A DNA stretch of 64,000 nucleotides from contig CATIUR010000003.1 in assembly GCA_949592205.1 (NCBI GenBank), positions 154,508,759 through 154,572,758 of the forward strand. The letters are read 5' to 3'. Position 1 is the stretch's first letter. Every line of letters begins with the position of its first letter. The position numbers and the translations under genes were made by a program. Under the pieces are notes generated by a model, which was given only the letters and a program-made list of their open reading frames with translations, searched no databases and had not been told where the DNA came from. Source of the DNA: Helichrysum umbraculigerum (lineage: Eukaryota; Streptophyta; Magnoliopsida; Asterales; Asteraceae). Positions 1-10,911 of this stretch are shown in pieces.

Positions 1-1978
1 CTAAAGGGAGACTAGCATATATAACACTTAAGGATAACGAAGACGTGGTTCACCATGACTTAGAATAGTTGTTGTGATATTTTAGTTTGAAAACGTCTTT
101 TAAAGATTTGTGTCTTGCGTTCACGTAGATACCCTGTGGTGTAAACACTAGTACCCTACTGATCAGATAAACCGATCAGTATGTCACTGAGTACTAGGCT
201 GTCAAGATTCTGATCAGATCGGACTGTCTTGAAACCCCCCTCACCGTCTCTTATGATGAGACCAAGTGACCCTCCAGATGGGGTGCAGGAATAAGGCGAC
301 AGTCCGCAATTTATCCACTGATCTTTCTTAACACAGACAAAGATATCTAAGCTAGGCAAGGCATTTAAGATTTAAGACAGGTGGTGACTGATTACTAATA
401 CATTAATGGTTGTGATTGAGTTCAGCGTTATTCGACTGTGATGCAGTCTTCAACTTACAGGTTTTCCACGGTTACATTGTGTATTAACCCGTTTTACAGT
501 CTTTCCTGGATCACAGACTCAGCCAGGATGTAATACAGTGTTCAGCCTACGGCCTTTCCACGGCTTACCGGATACTCGGACGTTTTAGGGCTTTATCCTG
601 GATTACATACTTTACAGCCATCTGAACTCAATATATCTAAGCTTGTATTACATTAAAACCATCTATGATAGCTAAACAACCCGTTCACTTTATAAATCCC
701 AGCCCAATAAATCCCCGATTAATTCACGGTGTACTATACGATAAGTTAGGTAGTATTTCCACAGCTTCAGAATCAGACCATGTTTATTTCGGAAAACATA
801 GATAGGTAGTGACCGTTTGATCAATGGTTAGCTACTCCTTGTCATAAAGGTTCTAACCACGTTTATTGGAGGAAAGACGATAGTTTAGTTTAAAATCATA
901 AATGTATAGTTAAACAGCACCACAAGTTTTCAAACCTATCTGCATTACATTTATCATGTTTATGAAAACATAATCATTAAGGCAGCAACAGTGTTATTGT
1001 ATGTTTAGTATGCAGTACCTAAGTAACAATCAAACAAGAACATGCAATAGGACGGAATACTAGCATCACAGTACTGACCTAAGGATTACATCATGGGTAC
1101 CCCGGAAGTTGTCCCAAAGATACACAACAGATAAGCATGAACCTAATCTATCTCTAATCCTATGCTTCGTGTCCCTCACAGATATGTTTCAATCAAGGGA
1201 ACAACGACCATGTTGAGTTCATTGATCATCATACACAGAATAGGTTGCAATCCTACTTCTAGCAATTGGTTAGGTTCTAGGGAGGAGGATACAAACCACA
1301 GCATAAGTTGGACAGATAAACGGGTAGAGGTTTAGCTTATAAGTTCACAAACAATTGTAATATATAATAATTAGGAACATTATTCCACAACGGATTGTGC
1401 CCACGACTTTCATAGCTTCCACGTTCCGTACTACACACATTCGTGATGATTCCGACGCTATACAAATGAAAGCCGTATAACGTTACCTCCGTTGTTTCAT
1501 AATGGTGTTATCCCAATTAGATATATCACAACAAACTACTCACTAATCATGGTAAACATACAAGCACACTACTCACAATGCATAACAATAAACATTTCTA
1601 ATATTAATAAATCACATACATCAAACAAGAACAATATGATAAATTAATAATAGAAAGGATAGAAAATACCGATAAGAATTGCGAGCAGAATAACACTTGT
1701 ATTTCTTCATTAATATCCAAGCATTACATAAGCTAGCCTCTACTAATTAACTACATAATTAATCTACTCCTAATCTTCTCTAACTCCTAAGAGTAGTGCT
1801 AGAGAGAGAAACTAGAGAGAAGAACTAATTACTTACTAATTCTCCTCTAACTCCTAAGAGTAGTGCTAGAGAGAGAATGCTAACCTAAATCTAGAGAGAG
1901 AAAGTTTAGAAAGAGAAAGTGTGAAATGTAAGGTGTGTTTGTGTGTGAGGTGTGTTGAAAATGAATGAGGATGCCCTC

Positions 1979-1986
1979 TATTTATA
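1979..1986 (-). promoter_or_regulatory. TATA box of the minus-strand LTR
   Basis: TATAAATA on the minus strand, in the same place within the LTR as the TATA boxes at 15014 and 46950, and followed downstream by a CT-rich (minus strand) leader as in those copies. Marks the likely U3/R transition. Confidence 0.7.
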
Positions 1987-2042
1987 GGGAAAGAGTATGA
2001 AGCTTGGTACAAGTCACAAAGCATGAAGAACAAGCATCAAAG

Positions 2043-2205
2043 CGCATACGGGGGGTATCGGACCAATGGGGGGGTCAAACGGCACTTTCCAAGGCATAAG
2101 GTCCCGTATACGGCACCCTGGAGGGGGTATACGGCCCTTGGCAGGGGGTATACGGCCCTTAGCAGGGGGTATACGGCACCTAGGGGCCGTATACGGGGGG
2201 TGGTG
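2043..2205 (-). repeat. Array of palindromic GTATACGG units upstream of the LTR TATA box
   Basis: Five or more units containing GTATACGGC or its complement, spaced roughly 20-30 bases, with G-runs between them. It lies directly upstream of the TATA box at 1979-1986 on the minus strand. The related LTR at 14322 has a comparable array of CCGTACACGGCC units in the same position. Confidence 0.7.
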
Positions 2206-2711
2206 TCCCGTTTGCCCTCCGCTGATTCTTCGGTTGCTTGGTTCGTCCGTATCTTCTTCGTTCGAGCTCCGTTTTGCTTGATTCTTGCGCCGTTGGATTC
2301 ATTTTTCCGTTACGCTTCTAATGACACCAAGTTTTCCAAATTTGGAAGTGGTTGACTTTTACGCGTTCCGGTTGACGATCGGCGAGCTTCCGAGCTTCAT
2401 ATCTTCCTCGTTCTTCATCCGTTTCTTCTGATTCTTTCACCTCCGGTCTTGCATTTTCCTATGGAATCATAAAATATGAATTAAGATCTAATTACATAAG
2501 AAAATCAAGAAGGGAATATTTAAGGTGATAGTTTTGCCTCGGTTTGCGTGTTATTTGGACGTTTTAACCGATTTTTACAGCAACGTCTATATTTAGACTA
2601 CCTTGGTGATTTTTAGCAAATAATGATGGTTTAGAAATGTTTTCACCAAAGAATAGTCCAAAAAGTGCAGAAATATGTACTTTAAAAACATGACTTTTTA
2701 GGTCACATCAG

Positions 2712-3419
2712 ACCACTTACACCAACGGCAACTAAGATCTTTGAAAAGATAAAAACTGAAGCAAGCAAATGTGTGGCTACATGGAATGGAGGGCGGAAGT
2801 ACCAAGTCAATGATAAAGTATCTAAACAATGTGTCGTGGATATGAGTGTTAGGGAATGCAGTTGTAGGAGATGGGAGTTGACAGGTACACTAGCATGAAC
2901 TTTAATTGTAACTTATATAAATGAATTTTAAGTTGATGATGTACTCTTTTATGTGACAGGCATGCCATGTAAACATGTTATAGCAGCAATGTGGAACATG
3001 GCACTCAATGAAGTTCAAGTTGGATTGCCAGAGACCTATGTTGATCCAGTGTACTGGCTGGATACTTGGAAGAATACTTGGAAGAAGGTGTACAGTTACA
3101 CGATAAATCCTATTAAAGGAAGGATCATGTGGCCTAAGTCTACTGTGCCAACACCAAACTATCACAAGCAAGTTGGAAGGCCAAAGAAGCAAAGAAAGAA
3201 ATCTGAAGATGAGCTTCCAAGCATGTCTAAAGGAGGTAAGTTGACAAGAATATGCAAAACGGTAAAGTGTAGTAAATGTGGCAATCAGGGTCATAACAAA
3301 GCAGGCTGCAATGGTAAAGGTGGAACTCAAAATCAGGTGAAAGCAGGTGGTACAAAGAAGAGGAAAAATGATGCCTGTGGAAGTGGTTTAAAGAAGAAAG
3401 CTCACGGAGGGTCGGGATA
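2712..3419 (+). pseudogene. MULE (MuDR-like) transposase, C-terminal fragment
   Basis: Two exons are visible. Exon 1 (2712-2884) reads PLTPTATKIFEKIK onward and ends in the first half of a SWIM zinc finger (ECSCRRWELT). A 75-bp intron with GT...AG ends (2885-2959) splits the glycine codon. Exon 2 (2960-3419) continues GMPCKHVIAAMW, completing the C-x-C...C-x-H SWIM pattern. It then runs through a basic region and a CCHC knuckle (CSKCGNQGHNKAGC) to a stop at 3417-3419. These are hallmarks of plant MuDR-type transposases, which act in the nucleus to cut and integrate element ends. The catalytic DDE core is absent, because the LTR ending at 2709 interrupts the gene. The remaining exon sequence is open, so the break looks fairly recent or the fragment is little decayed. 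No function is expected from it. Confidence 0.85.
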
Positions 3420-4221
3420 GTTTTTTAGTTTGGTTTTGCTGAATGAATGACTTGGAAAACTTGTTAATTAGTTATGTTGGTTGTGCTTGCAAACACTTAT
3501 TTTGAATGTCTCTGTTTTAGTAATCCAATACCATGAAAATGGATAAACATGTACTTGCTATTTTGGTTGTGTTTGCAATGCAAATGGGTTTATTTTGGTT
3601 AACCACTTGTATGTCTCTGTTTGTTTTTTGCTTTGACTACAACATACAGGAACATTGTGGTACCAAGTTTCATTGCATTTTTGCTACTCCATTTAGGTGT
3701 GTGTAAACTGGAAACAACACATGATACTAACTCAATCTTTTTCAAAGGTCAACTAATACCATTTAATAAATTGCCATTTTATTTTATTTTATTTTTGTTA
3801 TTGATTTTTTAGTGGTCTGAAGCAAACAGGAGGAAGAAGAAGAGAATCGGGGACTAAAGTTGATAAAAGCAGACATATTTATTAACTAGTGAAAGAACAA
3901 GGATATGGAAATGACCACGATACCCTCACGTGAGTAGCATGCTTTTTGGGGTAACAGAACAATTAAACGGCTGTCCATGTAAAGGACTAACTACACAACA
4001 ACTCTTAAAACAAAGGACGAACAACATAATTAAAAATTATAAAGGACGAAACAGGTTTTTTTGAATACAACCACAAGGACGAACGGCATAATTTTCTCAA
4101 AAACTAAAAGAAAGTAAAAGGAATAAGAAAATATCAAAATATAGGGAATATAATATAATATAATATTTTTACGGTTTGCTCCCAAATAGCAAAAGTCAAA
4201 ACAAATTTACCTTATATACAT
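3420..4221. other. 3' flank and possible terminus of the MULE
   Basis: AT-rich, no credible gene. From about 3840 to 4105 there is a stretch with repeated AAGGACGAAC/AAGGACTAAC words (near 3984, 4014, 4043, 4074) and a CCCTCACGTGAG block. This could be the sub-terminal and terminal part of the MULE that carried the transposase, but its partner terminus is out of the window, so no inverted repeat or 9-bp target duplication can be shown. Confidence 0.35.
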
Positions 4222-4461
4222 TTGACGGTGGACCGATTGTCGTTTTAAACAAGATATTGTCGTTTGGAACTATTCATTAAGGCTAATATTGTAATTCTAC
4301 ATTAAATAATTTTTTTATTAATATATTTGTTCAACGGAACATTGACGGTGGACCGATTGTCGTTTTAAACAAGATATTGTCGTTTGGAACTATTCATTAA
4401 GGCTAATATTGTAATTCTACATTAAATAAGTTTTTTATTAATATATTTGTTTAACGGAGCA
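4222..4461. repeat. Direct tandem duplication, 2 x 120 bp
   Basis: 4222-4341 and 4342-4461 are near-identical and head to tail; only a few bases differ (for example AATAATTT versus AATAAGTT, and TTCAACGG versus TTTAACGG). No coding potential. The pattern fits a local unequal exchange or replication slippage event. Confidence 0.9.
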
Positions 4462-4814
4462 CATGCTCGATCCCAACGAATAAAGCTTTTTGACTTTTAA
4501 CTTTTTAAAATTTGTAAGTTTCACAAACCAGTGAACCACAGCTTAACCCCTGATATTTTAGGAAATAACAAACTGACCCCAAATACCAAATTTTTGTTTG
4601 AATTTTATGTTAATGTTTTAATTTAAGTACGAATATGAAGTTGGAATTAAGAAAAAAAATATAATAAAAAATTACTCTTTTTATCGGATAACAAAATTTA
4701 GGCTTATTCAAGAAGAAAATATTGATACATTGTTACAAAAATATAAAACCTCAAGTACATGCTTTTATACATTTTTGACCAGAATCTAATAACTCTAATT
4801 TATTACTATTTTTG

Positions 4815-4817
<3 letters not shown>

Positions 4818-4873
<56 letters not shown>
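4818..4873. repeat. (AT)n microsatellite
   Basis: Uninterrupted AT dinucleotide run of about 56 bases. Confidence 0.95.
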
Positions 4874-4875
<2 letters not shown>

Positions 4876-4899
4876 AAATCATAGATTCTAAATAGAAAT

Positions 4900-5199
4900 T
4901 CAAACCAATAATTGTTACACTATTCTTGGTATGTTAGGATTATGAGAGCCAGAAACAATGTAATCATAGATTCTTGGTGGTGAAGAGGAGATGATCGACC
5001 GAGTAGGAGAATTATGAGAGCCAGAAACAATGTAATCGCTCAGGGGCTGCGGTGATAACCAACGATAAATAGTAGAGATATAAGATAGTAGGTGGACTCT
5101 AAATTCTTGGTATGTTAGGATTGTGTTCATTCAATAGCAATTTGATGCAAGTGCCTAACTTGAAAGAAAGAAGGTGAAATTAGATAATGTAAAATAAGG
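4900..5199. other. Short local duplications, no gene
   Basis: TATGAGAGCCAGAAACAATG occurs twice about 70 bases apart (near 4940 and 5011), and TTCTTGGTATGTTAGGATT twice (near 4922 and 5103). No gene was recognised. Confidence 0.6.
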
Positions 5200-6920
5200 G
5201 TAAGATTCAGAGGAGAAGGGATGATTTGAGGAGAAGGAGGAGAAAATGCCACATGTCACCTCAAAAAATGCCACATGTTACCTCTTTAATTTTCACTTCT
5301 ACCCCCTCCACCTTTTTAAAATTATATACTACTCCCTTTTACTTTCTTCCTCCCCACCTCCTCCCATCCACCACCTACCACCACCCGTCACCCACCGCCC
5401 TCCGCCGCCGCCGAAATTTTAAAATTTTTTTTTTTTAAAAACATTTTTTTTTTATTTTTTTTTTTTACAAAATTTTTTTTCAATTTTTTTTTTACATATT
5501 ATCACTTCTACTACATTTTGTTATAATTATGTGGCATTTTTTTTATTTTCATTGAATGTTGTCTATATATATGTTTACATATTGTTCATTTTTTACTGCA
5601 TTTTTTGTATTATACACATTATTCTTTTGATGTTTTACTGCATTTTATTTATACACATTGATCTAATATACATTGTTATTTTCTACGTCATTTTAACTTA
5701 TACATGATCTATTTTTTACAGCATTTTGTTAAAAGTACACTGCATTTTGTTATAATTACTGCATTTTACGTATTTTTTACTGCATTTTATATTATACATA
5801 TTATCCATTTTACTGCATTTTATATAAAAGTGTTGCATTTTGCATACATTTCATTTAACAAATTGTTTCCCTTTTTACTGCATTTTGTTATTTTTATTGC
5901 ATTTTACATATTTTTCATTTATTGTTTGTTATTCACTGCATTTTATCTTATACATATCATCTATTTTTACTGCATTTTGTTAAAAGTACACTGCATTTTG
6001 TTATAATTACTGCATTTTAAGTATTTTTTACTGCATTTTATATTATACATATTATTCATTTTACTGCATTTTATATAAAAGTGTCGCATTTTGCATACAT
6101 TTCATTTAACAAATTGTTTCGCTTTTTACTGCATTTTGTTATTTTTATTGTATTTTACATATTTTTCATTTATTGTTTGTTATTCACTGCATTTTATCTT
6201 ATATATATCATCTATTTTTACTGCATTTTGTTAAAAGTACACTGCATTTTGTTATAATTACTGCATTTTACGTATTTTTTACTACATTTTATATTATACA
6301 TATTATCCATTTTACTGCATTTTATAAAAGTGTTGCATTTTGCATATATTTCATCTAACAAATTGTTTCGCTTTTTAATGCATTTTGTTTGTGAACTTAT
6401 TTTTATTTATTTTAAACAAAAACATGCATAAGATAAATTTATAAGAAAATGCATTAAAAGTTTATAGTTTTATTAAAAATGCAATACATAATTCAGTAGA
6501 ATATTTAATAAGAAGAAATTGGAAAAAGATTTAGAAAAAAAAATTGAAAAAAAAAAATTGAAATTAAAAAAAAATAAAATAAAATAAAATTTCCGGCGAC
6601 GGCTGGTGGCGGCAGCAGGTGGGTGGTGGTGGTGGGTGGGGTTGGGGGAAGAAGAAGGTGGGAGGGGAAATAGAAGGTGAGGGAGGAAGAAAAGAAAGTG
6701 GGAGGGTTAAAATGTAAAATTTAGATAAGTGGAAGGGGGTGTAAGGTAAAAATTTTTGTTATGTTTTTTTTTTTGTTAACTATTACCCCTATTTTTTAAA
6801 CTAATTACAAGATTGCCATCCCTTATAACCATTGATTAAACACATAAGCTCATCCAATGGCCACCATTAAATCTTTTCCTCCTTCTTCTCAAATACCCCC
6901 TTCTCCTATGATCCTTGAAT
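5200..6920. mobile_element. Foldback-like non-autonomous DNA element with long inverted ends
   Basis: Left end (AGGAGAAGGG, then ATTTGAGGAGAAGGAGG) is matched in inverted form at the right end (CCTCCTTCTTCTCAAAT, then CCCTTCTCCT). Further in, the pyrimidine-rich block at about 5290-5420, ending in a CCGCC run, is matched by a purine-rich block at about 6590-6740 containing CCGGCGACGG and GGGTGGTGG runs. The centre is an AT-rich tandem array. Size, long imperfect inverted repeats and lack of ORFs suggest a MULE-type or foldback element. Termini are placed only to within about 20 bases, and no clear target duplication was identified. Confidence 0.6.
5670..6392. repeat. 251-bp tandem array of TGCATTTT-rich units
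   Basis: The word GCATTTTGTTAAAAGTACAC recurs at 5721, 5972 and 6223, exactly 251 bases apart, giving about 2.7 units. Each unit is itself built from TACTGCATTTT words every 15-45 bases. Short ORFs inside simply read the repeat and are not considered genes. Confidence 0.85.
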
Positions 6921-7729
6921 AAAACTCATACCATCAACTATAAACCACTCGGTAGTTTGGGATACGTGTTTTATGATTATAAGATACGTGTCTTATTTAC
7001 TTTTGACAAGTGTTAGTGGCTGTGGCTGTGGCCGTTGGGACATGTGGATTGTTGGCTTTTGGTTATACCATCTTAAAATAAAGTAAAAATGAAATAAAAT
7101 ACTAATATCAGTAGTATTATTGCACGTATTAATATTCTGAAAATCAGGAGCATATTCATATATTTTATTATACTATAATTTATAAAGTAATCATGTAGTT
7201 TTGTAAAGTACTCCGTAATTCTTTATATTTAACCGTACGTGATTGAAAAAAAGGAACTTACTAAGCTAAATAAATTCAAAAAACGCATTTTCACAAAGTT
7301 ATTTCTTTCATTTATTATTACTTTTGTGATTCAGTATTTCATAATAATTTGTGTTTGGTGAACCACAATTTACAACTTTTTTGCTTTTTATATTAATAAG
7401 TACACATCTAATTTTACACCACCTTTTTGTTTTATGCTTTTGATTAAAATTGTTATTTCAATTATTCCTTTAAACATTTGTGTTAACATTTTATAGAAAG
7501 TATCTTATTGAATTGGCACTACATGTGATTAACATACGTGAACCCAGCATAGCGGGTCAAAAACGCTAGTTAAACCGGAAGACGTAACAATCAACCGAAA
7601 CAATCAGGACCGTTGGACCCGCTAATTTCTAAATGACCTGTTAGACCCCTCATCAATTTGTAGACTTACCATTCTAACCCATTAAGGATTTATTTTTGGA
7701 GTCATTAACATATCCCTCTTCCATCTTCC
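6921..7729. other. AT-rich intergenic DNA
   Basis: No gene, RNA or bounded repeat was recognised here. Confidence 0.5.
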
Positions 7730-7962
7730 CTCTTATATAGGGGTGTCATTTTTATCCGAATCCGAATAATCCATCCGATCCAAATCCTATTTAGGTTAAA
7801 TGGACGAGGTTATTCGGATTACGGATTGCTAAAACGGATTACGGATTACTTAAATGGATTACACGGATAGGATAAATGATCAAAATTAAAATGTTTGGAT
7901 ATATCCAAATAATCCGAACAAGGATTAAGTAATTAAAAAATATACTTTTAATAATATATTAA

Positions 7963-8169
7963 GGGAAACTCTAATGAGTGTCCTAAGGGCACAAGTTAGT
8001 GACATTTAATGATGTTTAATTTTCTATAAATAATATAAAATGTAATTAATGATGATGTATAATTGTAAACAAGTGAGTTTAATCAATGAATTTTGTGATA
8101 TATATAGAAAGTTGTAGTGCATTTAATTAAGCTTATCTTGTACCCTTAGGGTACTAGTTAGCCAAACCC
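7963..8169. mobile_element. MULE-type MITE, 207 bp
   Basis: Ends GGGAAACTCTAATGAG and its imperfect inverse CTAGTTAGCCAAACCC, with CCTAAGGGCAC / GTACCCTTAGG just inside. It is flanked by a perfect 9-bp duplication ATATATTAA (7954-7962 and 8170-8178), the length typical of Mutator-like elements. Confidence 0.85.
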
Positions 8170-8258
8170 ATATATTAAATATTAATGTTTACGTTATAAG
8201 AAATTAAGAATTAATCACAAATAAAATCTTTAATTATATTGTATACTAATAACTTAGA

Positions 8259-8475
8259 GGAATTTGATAAACAATGCCCTAAGGGCAATTGTTTAGCATT
8301 CCATATATAACAAATTACATTAATTAAACATCAAAGTTTCTATAAAAATAATCATTTGATGAATTATATATGGAAAGTAATGATTATGATGTACTTTAAA
8401 CATGGAAACATAAACATTTAATTTTATTTATAGCATTCTTATCCAATGCCCTAAGGGCATTGTTTATCAAATCCG
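8259..8475. mobile_element. MULE-type MITE, about 217 bp, related to the previous one
   Basis: Inverted ends of about 29 bases: the left reads GGAATTTGATAAACAATGCC and the right ends ATTGTTTATCAAATCC, each followed inward by CCTAAGGGCA. Flanked by TAACTTAGA (8250-8258) and TAATTTAGA (8476-8484), a 9-bp duplication with one mismatch. It shares the CCCTAAGGGCA palindrome with the neighbour at 7963-8169. Confidence 0.8.
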
Positions 8476-9016
8476 TAATTTAGAACCATCTAGAACTCTT
8501 AACATTAGCCCTGCAACCAAAATTAAAAGTACAAATAAAATTGTATTTTAGAAGTTGAAATTGGAATTTGAATCTTATAATATGATCTATCGTTACACCT
8601 TATATTTGTTTATATAATTGTTTTAAACAGATATTTAGTCTTACTCGATATCACACGCCCAAATTGAGCTTATTCAGTTGAAACCGTTTAATCCGAACAC
8701 CAATCCGAAACCGTTTAACCTATATCCGATCAATCTGCTTCTTATTTGGATTGAATTATGGATTAACTTGAGATTGTTCAAAATTCGATTAATCCGAACT
8801 GAATAATCCGAAATCCGAATAATCCGTCCGAATATCACCCCTACTCTTTTATATTAAAGTAGGCACTGATTAGCCTAATCAAAATATTACTACCAGCGTC
8901 CCAAAAATATAGTCCACGTTTCCTTTTTTGGACGTCCTAAATTAATTGTTCAATTCCAAAGATAGAAAGGAAGTTTTGATAATTATTACCATATTACCCT
9001 TACTTTAAGTTATTAT

Positions 9017-9601
9017 TAGGAATGGCAATGGGGCGGGTTCGGTGCGGGGATGTCAGCCCCAACCCCAACCCCAACCCCATTATTCTAAGCAATCCCCAAC
9101 CCCAACCCCAGCGGGGTATTATCGGGACGGTCCATCTGGGAATGGCTTACCGCAATACCCAACGGGGTCTTATCGGGGTAACTTGTTGAGAATGTGGGCT
9201 CTTCAAATCGAAACCCAGTACTTGTTCTCTATTAATAATACCCAAAATTTTGATGACTTGTTGATTTTTCTTAAAGTATTACCTAAACATCCACTAATTG
9301 GCATCCTCATTTCAAAAACAAATAGTAACATGATCAAGACAACATATAGTAATTGACCTCGTTGATGACACGGGTATAATAAGAAAATAGAAGGATTAAA
9401 CATGTACATTACAAATAAATAATAACTAAGCATTTGCTGTGAACGAGTCAAAATTATAAATTTCAACACACCATAGTCTTATAGATAAATAATGTATTAA
9501 ATATTATTGTAATTCAAAAAGTTATAAATAAAATATATTTATTGATGATATTAGTTATTTATAGATATAAAATTAATAATTATATATACATATATTGTAA
9601 T

Positions 9602-9678
<77 letters not shown>

Positions 9679-9849
9679 CGGGGCGGAGCGGGGCGGGGAT
9701 GATACTACCCAACCCCAACCCCAATCCGATAGAAATCCCCATTTATCGCCCCATACCCCACCCCATTCCCGATTGGTCATCCCCAATCCGATCCAAAACT
9801 TGCGGGGTTCGGGGATCCCCATCGGATTCGGATGTTTTTGCCATCCCTA
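9017..9849. mobile_element. hAT-like non-autonomous element inside the Stowaway
   Basis: Ends TAGGAATGGCAA and TTGCCATCCCTA, with a perfect 8-bp duplication GTTATTAT (9009-9016 and 9850-9857). Sub-terminal regions are rich in CCCCAACCCCAA and GGGGCGGGG words. No transposase; open frames inside are repeat read-through. Confidence 0.85.
9604..9674. repeat. Compound (CA)n(TA)n microsatellite
   Basis: A run of CA units passes directly into AT units inside the hAT-like element. Confidence 0.95.
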
Positions 9850-10005
9850 GTTATTATTACAAACTTTAAAGAAAGCAGTGATTAATTGTTTAATGGTAAA
9901 ACTGTCTTACTGCAAAAAGTAAGAAAGTGAAAGTAGTAATGATTATGTTTTTATTAAACTGCGTATTTTTTGTCGGTGGATAATTATTTTGGGATGGAGG
10001 GAGTA

Positions 10006-10906
10006 GTAGATTAAAATGGGCTAACCTCGGCCCTTAAATTTGATACCCAAAAAAATTATGACCATTGATCAATTTTTCATGGATTGATTTGTCAATAATT
10101 AAGACTAGCCATTAGTTAATTACTAAAAACTCCTTAATTATAAACAGAAAGGGAGCTGCTGATAGATACAACACATAAATTGATTCATACACCAACATTT
10201 TATTATTATATACTTGTACAGTGAGCTTCAAATATTGTACAGTTTGTTGTATGCAACAATTTTTTAATTGCATTTATCAACTCCCAAATAGAATGATCAA
10301 ATCATTAATGATTAAAATTAAAGATTCATTAACATTTCAACAAAAAAGAACCTTTAATTTAGAACCTTATTTAACAATTAAAAAAACTAATAGCTTCTGA
10401 CCATGGATTCAAAAAAAAAATGTTAATTACTACTCCGTATAATTTGCAATTAAAACTGATTTTGAGCCCTCATTTTAGGAAACAAAATCGGGCGACCTCG
10501 ACCCCATACGAACAATCGATTTCATTATGCATAAATTATATTCAAAATTATGCAATCATGAATTCGCCCAGCTTCATTGTTGCTTCTAAACAAAGAATCA
10601 ATATCACCATTATCTTCTTTCAATTTTCTAATGTAAATCTAAGTTGTTATATGTGTTTTTTTATTTTTGTAGGTGTTTAAACCTATATTTGGAGTTTTTA
10701 TTGTTCAATTCTCAAGTTTTAGGTTGGATTTAGTTATGGTATTGCCTTAACATGAATTAGTGTTTTTGTCACCATTTTCAGCTTTGATTTATGCCCCATC
10801 TAATAATAAAGTTTGCAATTGAAGAAGAAGTTTGTGTGCCTACCAAATATTCGATGAAATGATCAAAGCAATTGAATCAAAATGTTTTCCATTCGAAAGT
10901 GACATA
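10006..10906. other. AT-rich pre-insertion DNA, no gene assigned
   Basis: No structured gene was recognised. A short stretch near 10827-10905 could be read as a decayed repeat-protein fragment, but nothing around it supports that. This flank continues at 55710 on the other side of the Tat element. Confidence 0.45.
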
Positions 10907-10911
10907 ACAGT

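Larger units (their letters stand above)
1..2709 (-). mobile_element. Truncated LTR of an Athila-like Ty3/gypsy element (minus strand)
   Basis: The reverse complement is colinear with the LTR at 14322-16765: the start TGATGTGACCTAAAAAGTC resembles TGATATGTGCTAAAAAGTC, and the block around 1381-1520 matches 15480-15620 closely. The 5' terminus of this LTR is at 2709, where it abuts the coding sequence of a MULE transposase. The other end lies beyond base 1; alignment suggests roughly 0.25 kb is missing. It is a diverged relative, not a copy of the same element. It may be a solo LTR or one end of an element extending left; the window cannot decide. No coding potential was seen inside it. Confidence 0.85.
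7738..8843. mobile_element. hAT-like non-autonomous element hosting two MITEs
   Basis: Starts TAGGGGTG and ends CACCCCTA, with longer sub-terminal similarity of ATCCGAAT-rich words in inverted orientation. It is flanked by an 8-bp duplication with one mismatch (CTCTTATA at 7730-7737, CTCTTTTA at 8844-8851). An 8-bp duplication and short termini fit the hAT superfamily. There is no transposase. About 0.44 kb of its length is two later insertions (7963-8169 and 8259-8475). Confidence 0.8.
8890..10003. mobile_element. Stowaway-like (Tc1/mariner) MITE, interrupted
   Basis: Left end CTACCAGCGTCCCAAAAATA and right end TTTTGGGATGGAGGGAG are imperfect inverses of the CTCCCTCCGTCCC type common in plants. 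TA is present on both sides (8888-8889, 10004-10005). Without the inserted element at 9017-9849 and its duplication, it is about 273 bp, a normal size for the family. Confidence 0.8.

Noticed and set aside
5704..6358. Hydrophobic phenylalanine-rich small proteins
   Set aside because: They are translations of the TGCATTTT tandem array and repeat with its period.
9542..9850. Open frames across the CA/TA microsatellite
   Set aside because: Read-through of dinucleotide repeats and CCCCAA words in a MITE-like element.
10827..10905. Possible fragment of a pentatricopeptide-like protein (IFDEMIKA reading)
   Set aside because: One short stretch without flanking repeats, start or splice signals; chance reading is as likely.
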